Made by a program: the position numbers and the translations under genes | In this document: positions 8,448-17,072 of the stretch, one piece after another | How positions within the stretch are numbered: the stretch's first letter is position 1 | Layout: every line of letters starts with the position of its first letter | DNA from: Thermomonas sp. | Lineage (GTDB): Bacteria; Pseudomonadota; Gammaproteobacteria; Xanthomonadales; Xanthomonadaceae | Length of the DNA: 64,000 bases | Assembly: GCF_023953935.1 (NCBI RefSeq) | Contig: NZ_JAMLIW010000003.1 | Span: 228,200 to 292,199, forward strand | Direction: 5' to 3' | The notes under the pieces: model-generated | What the model saw: the letters and a program-made list of their open reading frames with translations, nothing else | Told to the model about the DNA's origin: nothing | Database searches by the model: none

Positions 8448-10937
8448 ATGCCCCGGATCGAAGACGATGACCTGCGCGACGGGGACGACGACGAGGTCGG
8501 CGCGGACGATGAAGGCAGCGGTTGGCACGGCGGTCTGCTGCGCTTGGGACTGCTGGGCCTGGCCCTGCTGCTGGGTTTCCTGATTCCGTATCTGCTCTAT
8601 CTCAACCACGAGGTGGGCGAACGCTTCGGCAAATTGCGCTGGCAGGTGCCGACCCGGGTCTACGCCCGCCCGCTGGTGCTGCGGGACGGGCTGGCGATGG
8701 ACGCCCAGACCCTGCAAATCGAACTGCATGCGGCCGGCTACCGGGCCGGCAACGGCAAGGCGCCGGGCAGCTACGCCCGCGATGGCGCGCGCTGGCGGAT
8801 TTCCAGCCGTGGCTATGACGATATCGACGGCCGGGTGGCGCCGGCGGTGGTCGAGGTGACGCTGGCTGGCAGCACGGTGGCGACGATCCGCGATGTTTCC
8901 GGCAGGCGCATGCTGCGCAGCGCGCGCATGGATCCGGCCCGGATCGCGACCTTGTACGGCCAGCTGCAGGAGGAGCGCCGGCTGGTGCGGATCGACGAAG
9001 TCCCGGAGCTGCTGGTCACGGGGCTGCAGGCGGTGGAGGACCGCGATTTCAATCACCACATCGGCGTCGATTTCAGCGGCATGCTGCGCGCGGTCTTCGT
9101 CAACATCAAATCCGGCGGCGAGACCCGCCAGGGGGCCAGCACCCTGACCCAGCAGCTGGCGCGCAGCGGCCTGCTCGGGATCGGCAAGGAGCAGACTTAC
9201 CGGCGCAAGTTCAAGGAAATCCTGTTCGCGCTGCTGCTCGAGGCGCGCTACGACAAGCGCACGATCATGGAGGCCTACCTCAACCAGGTCGACCTTGGCC
9301 AGAACGGCGCCCAGTCCATCCGTGGCGTCGCCGCCGCATCCGAATTCTGGTTCGGCAAGGACCTGAAGAGCCTGTCGTCAGAACAAATCGCGCTGCTGAT
9401 CGGCATGGTCAAGGGACCGTCCTGGTACAACCCTCGGCGCAATCCGGAACGTGCGCTGGAACGCCGCAACTTCGTCCTCAAGCAGATGTTGGACACCCAC
9501 CTAATCGATGCGGCGAGCTACCACCGCGCGGTCGCGGCCCCGCTCGGCGTGACGGCCACGCCCGGCACGCCCAATGCCAATCGTTTCCCGGCCTACGTCG
9601 ATCTCGTGCGCAAGCAGCTGGCGCGCGATTACCCGGCGGACCAGCTTTCCGGCGCCGGCCTGATCGTGATGAGCGGCATGTCTCCTTCTGCCCAAGGCTA
9701 TGCCGAGGGGGCGGTGCAGCGCACCTTGACCGCGCTGGATCGCCGCGGCCGGCCGCCGCTGCAGACCGGGTTGGTGATGACCGATGTCCACAACGGCGAC
9801 GTGCTGGCGGTGGTCGGTTCCCGGGAGTTCACCCAGCCCGGCTTCAATCGCGCGGTGGATGCGCGACGCCCGGTCGGCTCGCTGTTGAAACCGTTCGTCT
9901 ACCTGCTGGCGTTTTCGCAACCGGACAAGTGGTCATTGGCGACGACCATCAGCGATGCCCCGGTCGAGGTCGGGCTCGGTCGTGGGCGGAAGTGGAAGCC
10001 GGGCAATGCCGACGGGCGCAGCCATGGCGACGTGGCCCTGGTCGATGCGCTGGCGCACAGCTACAACCAGGCAACCGTGCGGCTCGGGATGGCAGTGGGC
10101 ACGCAGCGGCTGGCGGATCTGATCCACGTCCTGACCGGGGTCACGACCAATCCGCAGCCCGCGCTGATCCTCGGGGCCACCGATCAGAGCCCGTTCATGA
10201 TGGCGCAGCTCTACGAGTTCCTCGCCTCGGAAGGCGAGATCCATCCACTGCACGCGGTGCGCGGTGTGCTCGATGCGCGGGGTCGCGCGATCAAGCGCTA
10301 CGACAGCTCGGTGCCGCCGGCGCAGCCGGGCGACTCGCTGGCCGCGCGCCTGGTCGGCAATGCGCTGCAATTCGTCGTCACCTCGGGAACCGCGACCGGA
10401 TTGCTGCGTGATGGCCTCGGGCGGCTGGCGCCGGCCGGCAAGACCGGCACCAGCAACGATGGCCGCGACAGCTGGTTCGCCGGCTATACCGGTGACCACC
10501 TCGCGGTGGTCTGGGTAGGCAATGACGAAAACAAGCCGACCGGGTTGTTCGGCGCGTCCGGCGGGATGCGGGTCTGGGCCGACATCTTCCGGCGCATGCC
10601 GAGCGCGCCGCTGCGGTTGTCCAACGCCGGCATCGACTGGCGCTGGGTGCTGGACGGCCAGAGCACCGATCCGGATTGTCCCGGCGCCCGGCACCTCCCG
10701 TTCGTGGCCGGGCACGCGCCCGCCTATCAGCCTTGCCAGTACCCACCGCCGCAGGAGTTCGATGAATTCGGCAACCCGCTGCCGTCGCCGGATGATGCCA
10801 GCGGCGATCCGCTGGAGCGTGCCGGTCAGTTCTTCCGGGGCCTGTTCGGCGGTGATGATCCGGCCAAACGGGAACCGCCGCCGCCGCAGCCGCCGGCACC
10901 GCCCCCGCAGACGCCCGTGGCGCCACCAGTCCAGTGA
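8448..10937 (+). CDS. mrcB: Penicillin-binding protein 1B (bifunctional transglycosylase/transpeptidase)
   Basis: A class A PBP that polymerises lipid II into glycan strands and cross-links them at the inner membrane. It has an acidic cytoplasmic N-terminus (Asp/Glu-rich, residues 4-23), one transmembrane helix at about 30-52, and a UB2H-like region typical of PBP1B. The GT51 transglycosylase follows, with catalytic Glu E197 in Val-Glu-Asp-Arg-Asp-Phe and the QGASTLTQQLAR motif. The transpeptidase has S478 (Ser-Leu-Leu-Lys), Ser-Tyr-Asn near 544 and Lys-Thr-Gly at K665. The C-terminus is a Pro-rich tail. At 829 residues it matches PBP1B. Its TGA overlaps the GTG of the next gene. Confidence 0.94.
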   Translation: MPRIEDDDLRDGDDDEVGADDEGSGWHGGLLRLGLLGLALLLGFLIPYLLYLNHEVGERFGKLRWQVPTRVYARPLVLRDGLAMDAQTLQIELHAAGYRAGNGKAPGSYARDGARWRISSRGYDDIDGRVAPAVVEVTLAGSTVATIRDVSGRRMLRSARMDPARIATLYGQLQEERRLVRIDEVPELLVTGLQAVEDRDFNHHIGVDFSGMLRAVFVNIKSGGETRQGASTLTQQLARSGLLGIGKEQTYRRKFKEILFALLLEARYDKRTIMEAYLNQVDLGQNGAQSIRGVAAASEFWFGKDLKSLSSEQIALLIGMVKGPSWYNPRRNPERALERRNFVLKQMLDTHLIDAASYHRAVAAPLGVTATPGTPNANRFPAYVDLVRKQLARDYPADQLSGAGLIVMSGMSPSAQGYAEGAVQRTLTALDRRGRPPLQTGLVMTDVHNGDVLAVVGSREFTQPGFNRAVDARRPVGSLLKPFVYLLAFSQPDKWSLATTISDAPVEVGLGRGRKWKPGNADGRSHGDVALVDALAHSYNQATVRLGMAVGTQRLADLIHVLTGVTTNPQPALILGATDQSPFMMAQLYEFLASEGEIHPLHAVRGVLDARGRAIKRYDSSVPPAQPGDSLAARLVGNALQFVVTSGTATGLLRDGLGRLAPAGKTGTSNDGRDSWFAGYTGDHLAVVWVGNDENKPTGLFGASGGMRVWADIFRRMPSAPLRLSNAGIDWRWVLDGQSTDPDCPGARHLPFVAGHAPAYQPCQYPPPQEFDEFGNPLPSPDDASGDPLERAGQFFRGLFGGDDPAKREPPPPQPPAPPPQTPVAPPVQ

Positions 10938-12949
10938 GTTCTCCAGCGCCCGGCCAGGAGCGGCTTGCGGTTGAGGTCAGTGCCGCGCTCGCGGCCGGCT
11001 CGGCGCTGGCCGGCTGTTTCCCCGGGTTCACGGAACGCCCGGCCCAGCAGCGGCTGGCCGCGGAAATCGCGGACACCGTCGAGGCACGCGCCATCCTGCT
11101 TGCCGAGGCCGGTACCGGCACCGGCAAGACCTTCGCCTATCTCGTCCCGATCCTGCTGTCGGGCGCCCGCACGATCGTTTCGACCGGAACCCGCGCGCTG
11201 CAGGACCAGTTGTTCCTGCGCGACCTGCCGCGGGTGCGCGAAGCGCTGGGCGTCGAGTGCAAGGTGGCGCTGCTCAAGGGGCGCGCCAATTACCTGTGCC
11301 ACTACCGCCTGGAACAGACCCGGGAGGATCCGCGTTTCCAGCGCGGCCCGCTGGCGGCACAATTGCAACAGATCGTCGACTGGAGCCGGCAGACCCGCAG
11401 CGGTGACCTGGCCGAGCTCGACGGTCTGCCGGAGGATTCACCGCTGCTGCCGCAGGTGACATCGACCGCCGAAAACTGCCTTGGCACCGCCTGCGCGTTC
11501 TGGAACGAGTGCTTCGTGGTGCGTGCCCGCCAGCGGGCGCAGGCCGCCGACCTGGTCGTGGTCAATCATCATCTCCTGCTGGCCGACCTGGCGCTGAAGG
11601 AGGAAGGCTTCGGTGAAATCCTGCCCGGCGCGCAGGCCTACGTGGTCGATGAAGCCCACCAGCTTCCCGAACTTGCCGCCCAGTTCTTCGGGGAAGCCAC
11701 CAGCCTGCGTGCGCTGACCGAGCTGGCCACCGATGTGATTGGCGAGTGCCGCCATCTGGCGGGCGCGTTGGCCAGCGTGCAGGGGCCGGCACGGGCGCTG
11801 GAGCTGGCGGCGCGTGCCGCCCGTGCGGCGATGGAAGTCCTGCCTGCGCGCGGCACCGCGTCGCGGGCGCTGGCGGCGGTGGACGTGGAGTCGGCCTTTG
11901 CGGCGCTGGTTGCGGCGCTGCGGAAGCTGTCGGACACACTGGAGCCGCTGCGCGAGGCGACGGCCGGATTCGATGCCTGCCGGCTGCGCGCGACGCTGTT
12001 GCTGGCCCGGCTCGAACGCTGGCTGGCAACACCGGAGGCAGCGCTGGCTCTTGATGAGGCCCGTGCCGATGCAGGCAACGCTGCGGCAGACGTGGACGCG
12101 GATCCCGACTTGCGTGTTTCCGTGCACTGGTACGAGCTGACCCCGCGCGGTTTCCGCTTGCAGCGCACGCCGCTGGACGTGTCCGAGCCGCTGCGGGCGC
12201 ACCGCGAACGCTCGCACGCGGCCTGGGTGTTCACATCGGCGACGCTCGCGGTGGCCGGCAGCTTTCGCCACGCCGCCCGTCGTCTTGGCATCAGCCAAGC
12301 GCGTGAGTTGATCGAACCCAGCCCCTTCGACTGGCCGCGGCAGGCGCTGTGCTACCTGCCGCCGAACCTGCCGGAGCCGTCCGCGCGCGACTACACGCGC
12401 AGCGTGGTCGCCGCAATACTGCCGGTGCTGGAGGCCTCCGGCGGTCGCGCATTTCTGCTGTTTGCCTCGCATCGTGCCCTGCGCGAGGCCGAGGACTGCC
12501 TGCGCGACGCCCCTTGGCCGCTGTTCGTGCAGGGCAGTGAACCGCGCCACGCGCTGCTGCAGCGCTTTCGTGCTTCCGGCAATGGCGTTCTGCTGGGCAC
12601 TGCCAGCTTCCGCGAGGGCGTGGACGTGGCCGGCGCGGCGCTCAGCGTGGTGGTGATCGACAAGCTGCCGTTCGCGGCGCCCGACGACCCGGTCTTCGAG
12701 GCCCGACTCGACGCGATCCGCCGGGCTGGCGGCAACCCGTTCCGCGACGAGCAGCTGCCGCAGGCGGTGATTGCGCTCAAGCAGGGCGCGGGGCGGCTGA
12801 TCCGCACCGAGACCGACCGCGGCGTGCTGGTGTTGTGCGACCCGCGGCTGCGCGGCCGATCCTACGGGCGCACTTTCCTCGATTCCCTGCCGCCGATGCC
12901 TTTGACCCAGTCCATTGGCGACGTGGCGGCATTTTTCGCTGGTTCATAA
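10934..12949 (+). CDS. yoaA: ATP-dependent helicase YoaA (DinG/XPD family, Fe-S)
   Basis: A superfamily 2 helicase of the XPD/DinG group; in E. coli YoaA partners with HolC in repair of stalled forks. The GTG start overlaps the mrcB stop (GTGA). Walker A is at 57-66 (Ala-Glu-Ala-Gly-Thr-Gly-Thr-Gly-Lys-Thr) and DEAH at 239-242. Four cysteines, C122, C182, C187 and C193, are placed as the Fe-S cluster ligands of this family. C-terminal motifs include Phe-Thr-Ser-Ala-Thr and Gln-Gly-Ala-Gly-Arg-Leu-Ile-Arg. At 671 residues it is slightly longer than E. coli YoaA. Adjacency to tsaB is also seen in E. coli (yoaA-yeaZ). DinG is the alternative name, but size and context favour YoaA. Confidence 0.88.
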   Translation: MSSPAPGQERLAVEVSAALAAGSALAGCFPGFTERPAQQRLAAEIADTVEARAILLAEAGTGTGKTFAYLVPILLSGARTIVSTGTRALQDQLFLRDLPRVREALGVECKVALLKGRANYLCHYRLEQTREDPRFQRGPLAAQLQQIVDWSRQTRSGDLAELDGLPEDSPLLPQVTSTAENCLGTACAFWNECFVVRARQRAQAADLVVVNHHLLLADLALKEEGFGEILPGAQAYVVDEAHQLPELAAQFFGEATSLRALTELATDVIGECRHLAGALASVQGPARALELAARAARAAMEVLPARGTASRALAAVDVESAFAALVAALRKLSDTLEPLREATAGFDACRLRATLLLARLERWLATPEAALALDEARADAGNAAADVDADPDLRVSVHWYELTPRGFRLQRTPLDVSEPLRAHRERSHAAWVFTSATLAVAGSFRHAARRLGISQARELIEPSPFDWPRQALCYLPPNLPEPSARDYTRSVVAAILPVLEASGGRAFLLFASHRALREAEDCLRDAPWPLFVQGSEPRHALLQRFRASGNGVLLGTASFREGVDVAGAALSVVVIDKLPFAAPDDPVFEARLDAIRRAGGNPFRDEQLPQAVIALKQGAGRLIRTETDRGVLVLCDPRLRGRSYGRTFLDSLPPMPLTQSIGDVAAFFAGS

Positions 12950-13671
12950 TGTCAGCGATGAGACTGCTTGCCTTTGAAACCGCGACCGAAGCCTGTTCGG
13001 TCGCCGTCTGGGCCGATGGCCAGGTGCTGGAACGTTTCGAGATCGCCCCGCGCCGGCACGCGGAGCTGGCCTTGCCCTGGGCCGAGGCGCTGCTTGCCGA
13101 AGCCGGACTGGTGCGCGCGCAGCTGGATGCGATCGCGGTCAGCCGGGGCCCGGGCGCATTTACCGGGGTGCGGCTCGGGATCGGGGTGGCCCAGGGGATC
13201 GCGCTGGCGCTGGATCGTCCGGTGGTCGCGGTTTCGACGCTGGCGGCGCTGGCGGCGAGCGCGTCCGGACCTGCGCAGGCGGCGGCCGGCCACGATATCC
13301 GCGTCCTCGCCGCCATCGACGCGCGCATGGGCGAGGTCTATTTGGGACGCTTTGCGCTGCGGGCAGGCGAGGTGGCCGGGCTGGGGCCGGAGTCGGTGCT
13401 GCGCCCGGACGCCGTCGAGCCCTTGGAAGGTGTCGGCTGGCTGGCTGTGGGCACCGGGTTTGCCGCGGCTGGGGGCGTGTTGCAGGCCCGGTTCGCGGGT
13501 GCGCTGGCGGGCGTGGACGCACAGGCCATGCCGCACGCAGGCGCAGTGGCAAGGCTGGCTGCGGCCGCGTTCGCGCGCGGCGAAGCCGTGGCGCCGGAGC
13601 GGATCGAACCTGCCTACCTGCGCGACAACGTGGCGCTCACCCTGGCTGAACAGCGGCGGCGTGCGCCCTGA
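12949..13671 (+). CDS. tsaB: tRNA threonylcarbamoyladenosine biosynthesis protein TsaB
   Basis: TsaB is the inactive ASKHA-fold paralogue that scaffolds TsaD and TsaE in making t6A37 of ANN-decoding tRNAs. ATG 12949 overlaps the preceding TAA (TAATG), giving 240 residues; a second ATG at 12958 is an alternative that begins directly with Met-Arg-Leu-Leu-Ala-Phe-Glu-Thr. The family signature Glu-Thr-Ala-Thr-Glu-Ala-Cys-Ser-Val-Ala lies at the N-terminus, and Arg-Gly-Pro-Gly-Ala-Phe-Thr-Gly-Val-Arg-Leu-Gly follows near residue 66. Translational coupling to yoaA is likely. Confidence 0.93.
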   Translation: MSAMRLLAFETATEACSVAVWADGQVLERFEIAPRRHAELALPWAEALLAEAGLVRAQLDAIAVSRGPGAFTGVRLGIGVAQGIALALDRPVVAVSTLAALAASASGPAQAAAGHDIRVLAAIDARMGEVYLGRFALRAGEVAGLGPESVLRPDAVEPLEGVGWLAVGTGFAAAGGVLQARFAGALAGVDAQAMPHAGAVARLAAAAFARGEAVAPERIEPAYLRDNVALTLAEQRRRAP

Positions 13672-13733
13672 GCCTCACGGGCCGTCACTTTGCGTTATCC
13701 TTCGGGAACGAGCCCCTTGATGCAAGCGAATTG

Positions 13734-14237
13734 ATGCAAGCAAAACCCGTGACGTCGAGACATCTGATTTTCCTCGCCGCATTGGCCCTGGCTCCGGCAT
13801 TCGCCGCTGACGTGCCCTACAACGGACACACGCTGGAAATTGCCGATGGTCAGGACAATGGCCCGATCCAGCGCATGCTCAGCGCGCAGTACACCATCCC
13901 GGGAACCGGCGCCGACATCATCAATAAAGCGCAGACCTGTGCGGGCGGGGTTGCCGGCCTGACCGTGGAATCGTCCGCGCCCGAGGCTGGCACGCTGGTG
14001 CTGCGGGCCACGACCGATTACCGCTCGGGGTTTTCGAGCTGGACGATTCGCAGCCGGCTCGATTTTGGCGCGGCCGATGCCGCTTTCCGCATCGCCGCCA
14101 CGGAGATCGCGGTTCGGCAGGGCTCGGGAGACGAGGCGGCCTTCGCGCCGCTGGCCAAGGGCGCCTCCGGCTGGGAGAAAGGCCTGGACGCCCTGCTCGG
14201 GGTGGAAAACAAGCTGGTCGACTGCCTGTACCGCTGA
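13734..14237 (+). CDS. Exported hypothetical protein
   Basis: Not recognised as a named family. ATG 13734 yields 167 residues with a signal peptide: basic start, hydrophobic core Leu-Ile-Phe-Leu-Ala-Ala-Leu-Ala-Leu-Ala, and cleavage after Ala-Phe-Ala-Ala near residue 25. The mature part is soluble, predicted mainly beta then helical, with two cysteines (Thr-Cys-Ala-Gly-Gly and the near-terminal Asp-Cys-Leu-Tyr-Arg) that could pair in the periplasm. A 13-base direct duplication (TTGATGCAAGC at 13718 and 13731) sits on the start region; only the second ATG opens this frame, as the first meets TGA after four codons. It lies downstream of tsaB and converges on the TonB-like gene. Confidence 0.7.
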   Translation: MQAKPVTSRHLIFLAALALAPAFAADVPYNGHTLEIADGQDNGPIQRMLSAQYTIPGTGADIINKAQTCAGGVAGLTVESSAPEAGTLVLRATTDYRSGFSSWTIRSRLDFGAADAAFRIAATEIAVRQGSGDEAAFAPLAKGASGWEKGLDALLGVENKLVDCLYR

Positions 14238-14281
14238 AGTTCGGGCGCCTGAGCGCGCCGGGAAGCTCGGCCCTGCGCAGG

Positions 14282-15169
14282 TCAGCGATCGATCAGCTCG
14301 CCGCCCGGCAGGAATTGCCAGGTGCGGGTGACGTGGAGGATGTCGGGGTCCTCGCGGGTCTTGGGCAGCGGCGCGAACGGCTCGGACAGGCGGACGATCC
14401 GTTGCGCGGCCTCGTCCAGCATGGGGATGTGGCTGGAGCGGATGATCTTGATGCTTTCGACGCTGCCGTCGCGGCGCACTCCGACGCTGATCACCACAAC
14501 CCCGCCGATGTGGCGACGGCGCGCCTCGTCCGGGTAATTCAGGTTGCCCACCCGCTCCACCCGGTTCACCCAGCCGCGCAGGTATTGCGCCCATTCGTAT
14601 TCCTTGGTGCTGGCCGACACGAACTTGCGTTTGGGACGGCGCGCATACTGCTCGGAACGCAGCTCAATTTCCGCGGCCAGCCGCGCCATTTCGATGTCGT
14701 GATCGATCTTCTCGCGCCCGCGCGGCGCGGTGGTGGCATCGGCGTCGGGGCGGCTCAGTGGCTCGGGCAATGCGGTCTCGCCGCGCGTCGAGGCGACGAT
14801 GCGGTCGCGCGGTGGCGGGCTCGGGGCCGGCGACTGCACGTGCAGCGGGCGCGGCGCCAGTCCGTCCTCCGGCTGCGGCAATGGCCCGGCCTGCGGGGCG
14901 CTGGGGCGACTGCTCTTGTCGTGCTCGCCGCCGCCCTGGTTGCTGGCCTGGGCGAGGAAGTCCGCCTGCTTTGGCGTCAGCGGGGTCTGGACCCGGGTCT
15001 GGATCACGTCCAGGGTGGGCACCAGCGGCGCCGCGTCCTCGAGGGTGAAGCCGATGCCGAAGATCACCATCGCATGCACCAGCACCGACAGCACCACGGT
15101 CGCGCGCATCCGCTCGACCTCGCCGATGCGCGGCGGTGGCGGAACGACCGGGGCGGGCGTGCTGGCCAT
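14282..15169 (-). CDS. TonB-family energy transducer-like protein
   Basis: TonB proteins couple the proton motive force, via ExbB/ExbD, to outer-membrane receptors. This 295-residue protein has a short Pro-rich cytoplasmic start, one transmembrane helix at about 23-42, a long Pro/Gln/Arg periplasmic linker (about 50-185) and a C-terminal TonB domain (about 200-292) with Tyr-Pro-Asp-Glu-Ala-Arg-Arg and Gly-Gly-Val-Val-Val-Ile-Ser-Val. No exbB or exbD is nearby. Its ATG shares one base with the gshB stop (TGATG), so it is translationally coupled to glutathione synthetase, a pairing known in xanthomonads. The partner receptor is unknown. A role specific to the neighbouring pilus system is conjecture. 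Confidence 0.82.
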   Translation of the reverse strand: MASTPAPVVPPPPRIGEVERMRATVVLSVLVHAMVIFGIGFTLEDAAPLVPTLDVIQTRVQTPLTPKQADFLAQASNQGGGEHDKSSRPSAPQAGPLPQPEDGLAPRPLHVQSPAPSPPPRDRIVASTRGETALPEPLSRPDADATTAPRGREKIDHDIEMARLAAEIELRSEQYARRPKRKFVSASTKEYEWAQYLRGWVNRVERVGNLNYPDEARRRHIGGVVVISVGVRRDGSVESIKIIRSSHIPMLDEAAQRIVRLSEPFAPLPKTREDPDILHVTRTWQFLPGGELIDR

Positions 15170-16131
15170 CAGCCGCCGACCAGCGCTTCGATGCGGTCGA
15201 ACAGGGTGCCGGCGATGTTCAGGCCGAACTGTTTGTCCAGTTCACGGATGCAGGTCGGGCTGGTGACGTTGACTTCGGTGAGATGGTCGCCGATCACGTC
15301 CAGGCCGACGAACAGCATCCCGCGTTCACGCATCAGCGGTCCGACCTGGGCGGCGATCCAGCGGTCGCGGTCGCTCAGCGGGCGACCCTCGCCGCGGCCA
15401 CCGGCAGCGAGGTTGCCGCGGAACTCATCTCCCTGCGGGATCCGCGCCAGGCAGTAGTCCACCGGTTCGCCGTCAACCAGCAGGATGCGTTTGTCGCCGG
15501 CGGCGATCTCGGGCAGGTAGCGCTGCGCAAGCGCGAGCTGGCGCCCGCCTTCAGTCAGGGTTTCCAGGATCACGTTGAGGTTGGGGTCGCCGGCATGGGT
15601 GCGGAAGATCGAACGCCCGCCCATGCCGTCCAGCGGCTTCAGGATTGCCTCGCCCAGTTCGTGCACGAAGGCCTTGAGCGCCTTGCCATCGCGGCTGACC
15701 AGGGTGGGCGGGATGCACTGCGGGAACAGCAGCGCCGCCAGCTTTTCATTGAAATCGCGCAGCCCCTGCGGATCGTTCACCACCCGCGCGCCCTGGCGCT
15801 GGGCCAGGCCGAGGATCTGGGTGTCGTGCAGATAGGCGGCATCGACCGGCGGGTCGGTGCGCATCAGCACCACCTGGCCGGGACCGAGGTCCAGCGTGGT
15901 CCAATCGCCCCGGCTGAAATGGTCGCCGTGGATGTCGCGGACGGTCAGCGCGGCGGCGCTGGCAACGGCGCGCCCGGCCCGCACCGCCAGCCCGCCGGGG
16001 CGGACGTAGTGCAGGCGGTGGCCGCGCAGTTGCGCCTCCAGCAACATCGCGAAAGTGGAGTCCTTGGCGGTCTTGATGGATTCGATCGGGTCCATCACCA
16101 CCACGACGTCAAGCGCGCTGGATTGCGGCAT
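15169..16131 (-). CDS. gshB: Glutathione synthetase
   Basis: ATP-grasp ligase joining gamma-glutamylcysteine and glycine to form glutathione, in the cytosol. ATG 16131 gives 320 residues, close to the 316 of E. coli GshB; the longer open frame upstream adds a Pro/Arg-rich leader without family similarity. The N-terminus Val-Val-Met-Asp-Pro-Ile-Glu-Ser-Ile is characteristic, followed by Leu-Lys-Pro-Leu-Asp-Gly-Met-Gly-Gly near 170 and Phe-Val-Gly-Leu-Asp-Val-Ile-Gly plus Glu-Val-Asn-Val-Thr-Ser-Pro-Thr in the C-terminal lobe. It is divergent from pilG across 154 bases and coupled downstream to the TonB-like gene. Confidence 0.95.
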   Translation of the reverse strand: MPQSSALDVVVVMDPIESIKTAKDSTFAMLLEAQLRGHRLHYVRPGGLAVRAGRAVASAAALTVRDIHGDHFSRGDWTTLDLGPGQVVLMRTDPPVDAAYLHDTQILGLAQRQGARVVNDPQGLRDFNEKLAALLFPQCIPPTLVSRDGKALKAFVHELGEAILKPLDGMGGRSIFRTHAGDPNLNVILETLTEGGRQLALAQRYLPEIAAGDKRILLVDGEPVDYCLARIPQGDEFRGNLAAGGRGEGRPLSDRDRWIAAQVGPLMRERGMLFVGLDVIGDHLTEVNVTSPTCIRELDKQFGLNIAGTLFDRIEALVGG

Positions 16132-16142
16132 ACGGGCCTTCC

Positions 16143-16161
16143 GGGATGGGGATGGGGATGG
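16143..16161. repeat. G-rich hexamer repeat (GGGATG)3 upstream of gshB
   Basis: Three contiguous GGGATG units lie 11 bases before the gshB start codon, in its 5' untranslated region; the gshB mRNA would carry the C-rich complement. A similar array, (GGTTGG)4, stands just upstream of ahpC at 58287-58310. Confidence 0.7.
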
Positions 16162-16202
16162 TAGCAGGCTGCGACCGGCTGCCGGTTTCGGCCATGCGGC
16201 GC

Positions 16203-16233
16203 TTGACAGTCCGTGCGCGTGCTGGAATATAGG
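16203..16233 (+). promoter_or_regulatory. Candidate sigma-70-like promoter for the pil-chp operon
   Basis: A perfect TTGACA is at 16203-16208. Candidate -10 sequences are AATATA at 16226 (17-base spacer) or TATAGG at 16228 (19-base spacer). The -10 area is also a short palindrome (GGAATATAGGTATTCC, 16224-16239) that could be an operator. The ribosome site AAAGGGG (16274-16280) precedes pilG. Only the -35 box is a strong match; no experiment supports it. Confidence 0.4.
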
Positions 16234-16285
16234 TATTCCGCAATGCGTCGGTGCGTTGCGGCAGGCAATCGCCAAAGGGGACTAC

Positions 16286-16687
16286 ATGGCGCAGCAAGGC
16301 GACTCCGATTCGGGCCTCAAGGGTCTGAGGGTGATGATCATCGATGACTCGAGGACGATCCGGCGCACGGCGGAGACCCTGTTGTCGCGCGAAGGTTGCG
16401 ATGTTGTCACCGCGACCGATGGGTTCGAGGCCTTGTCCAAGATCGCGGACCACACCCCGCAGATCATTTTCGTGGACATCATGATGCCCAGGCTCGACGG
16501 CTATCAGACCTGTGCGCTGATCAAGAACAACCAGACCTTCAAAAACGTGCCGGTGATCATGCTTTCGTCGAAAGATGGTTTGTTCGACAAGGCGCGAGGC
16601 CGTATTGTCGGGTCGGAGCAGTATCTCACCAAGCCGTTCACTCGGGAGGAGCTGCTCGGAGCGATTCGAACTTACGTGAACGCCTGA
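16286..16687 (+). CDS. pilG: Type IV pilus response regulator PilG
   Basis: A single-domain CheY-like receiver that in Pseudomonas and Xanthomonas is phosphorylated by ChpA/PilL and promotes pilus extension and cAMP/c-di-GMP-linked outputs. It has 133 residues. The acidic pocket (Ile-Ile-Asp-Asp-Ser, 18-22), phospho-acceptor D64 in Ile-Phe-Val-Asp-Ile-Met-Met-Pro, Ser-Ser near 97-98 and Thr-Lys-Pro near 117-119 are all present. ATG 16286 follows AAAGGGG. It is the first gene of pilG-pilH-pilI-pilJ-chpA-chpB-like-chpC. Confidence 0.93.
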   Translation: MAQQGDSDSGLKGLRVMIIDDSRTIRRTAETLLSREGCDVVTATDGFEALSKIADHTPQIIFVDIMMPRLDGYQTCALIKNNQTFKNVPVIMLSSKDGLFDKARGRIVGSEQYLTKPFTREELLGAIRTYVNA

Positions 16688-16703
16688 CCAGGGGAAGGCA
16701 ATC

Positions 16704-17069
16704 GTGGCCCGCATTTTGTTGATCGAAGATTCACCGACCGAGACCGCCGTGATGGTCCAGTTGCTCGAACGCAACGGCCATCAGGTGACGACCTCGGGCA
16801 GCGCCGAGGACGGCATCGAAGCCTGTCGGCGCGGCAAGCCGGATCTGGTCCTGATGGACGTGATCCTGCCGGGCATGAACGGTTTCCAGGCCACCCGCCT
16901 GCTGTCCCGCGATGCCGAGACCAAGCACATTCCCGTTCTCATCGTGAGCACCAAGGGCCTGGACACCGACCGGGTCTGGGGGATGCGCCAGGGGGCGAAG
17001 GATTACATCGTCAAACCACCGCGCGAGAGTGACCTGATCGCGCGCATCAATGCACTGATCGGACACTGA
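16704..17069 (+). CDS. pilH: Type IV pilus response regulator PilH
   Basis: Second CheY-like receiver of the Chp pathway, thought to act in retraction or as a phosphate sink opposing PilG. It has 121 residues from GTG 16704, preceded by GGGGAAGG. Key residues: Glu-Asp at 8-9, phospho-acceptor D52 in Leu-Met-Asp-Val-Ile-Leu-Pro-Gly, and Val-Lys-Pro-Pro near 106-109. It begins 16 bases after pilG and ends 3 bases before pilI. Confidence 0.93.
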   Translation: MARILLIEDSPTETAVMVQLLERNGHQVTTSGSAEDGIEACRRGKPDLVLMDVILPGMNGFQATRLLSRDAETKHIPVLIVSTKGLDTDRVWGMRQGAKDYIVKPPRESDLIARINALIGH

Positions 17070-17072
17070 CGC

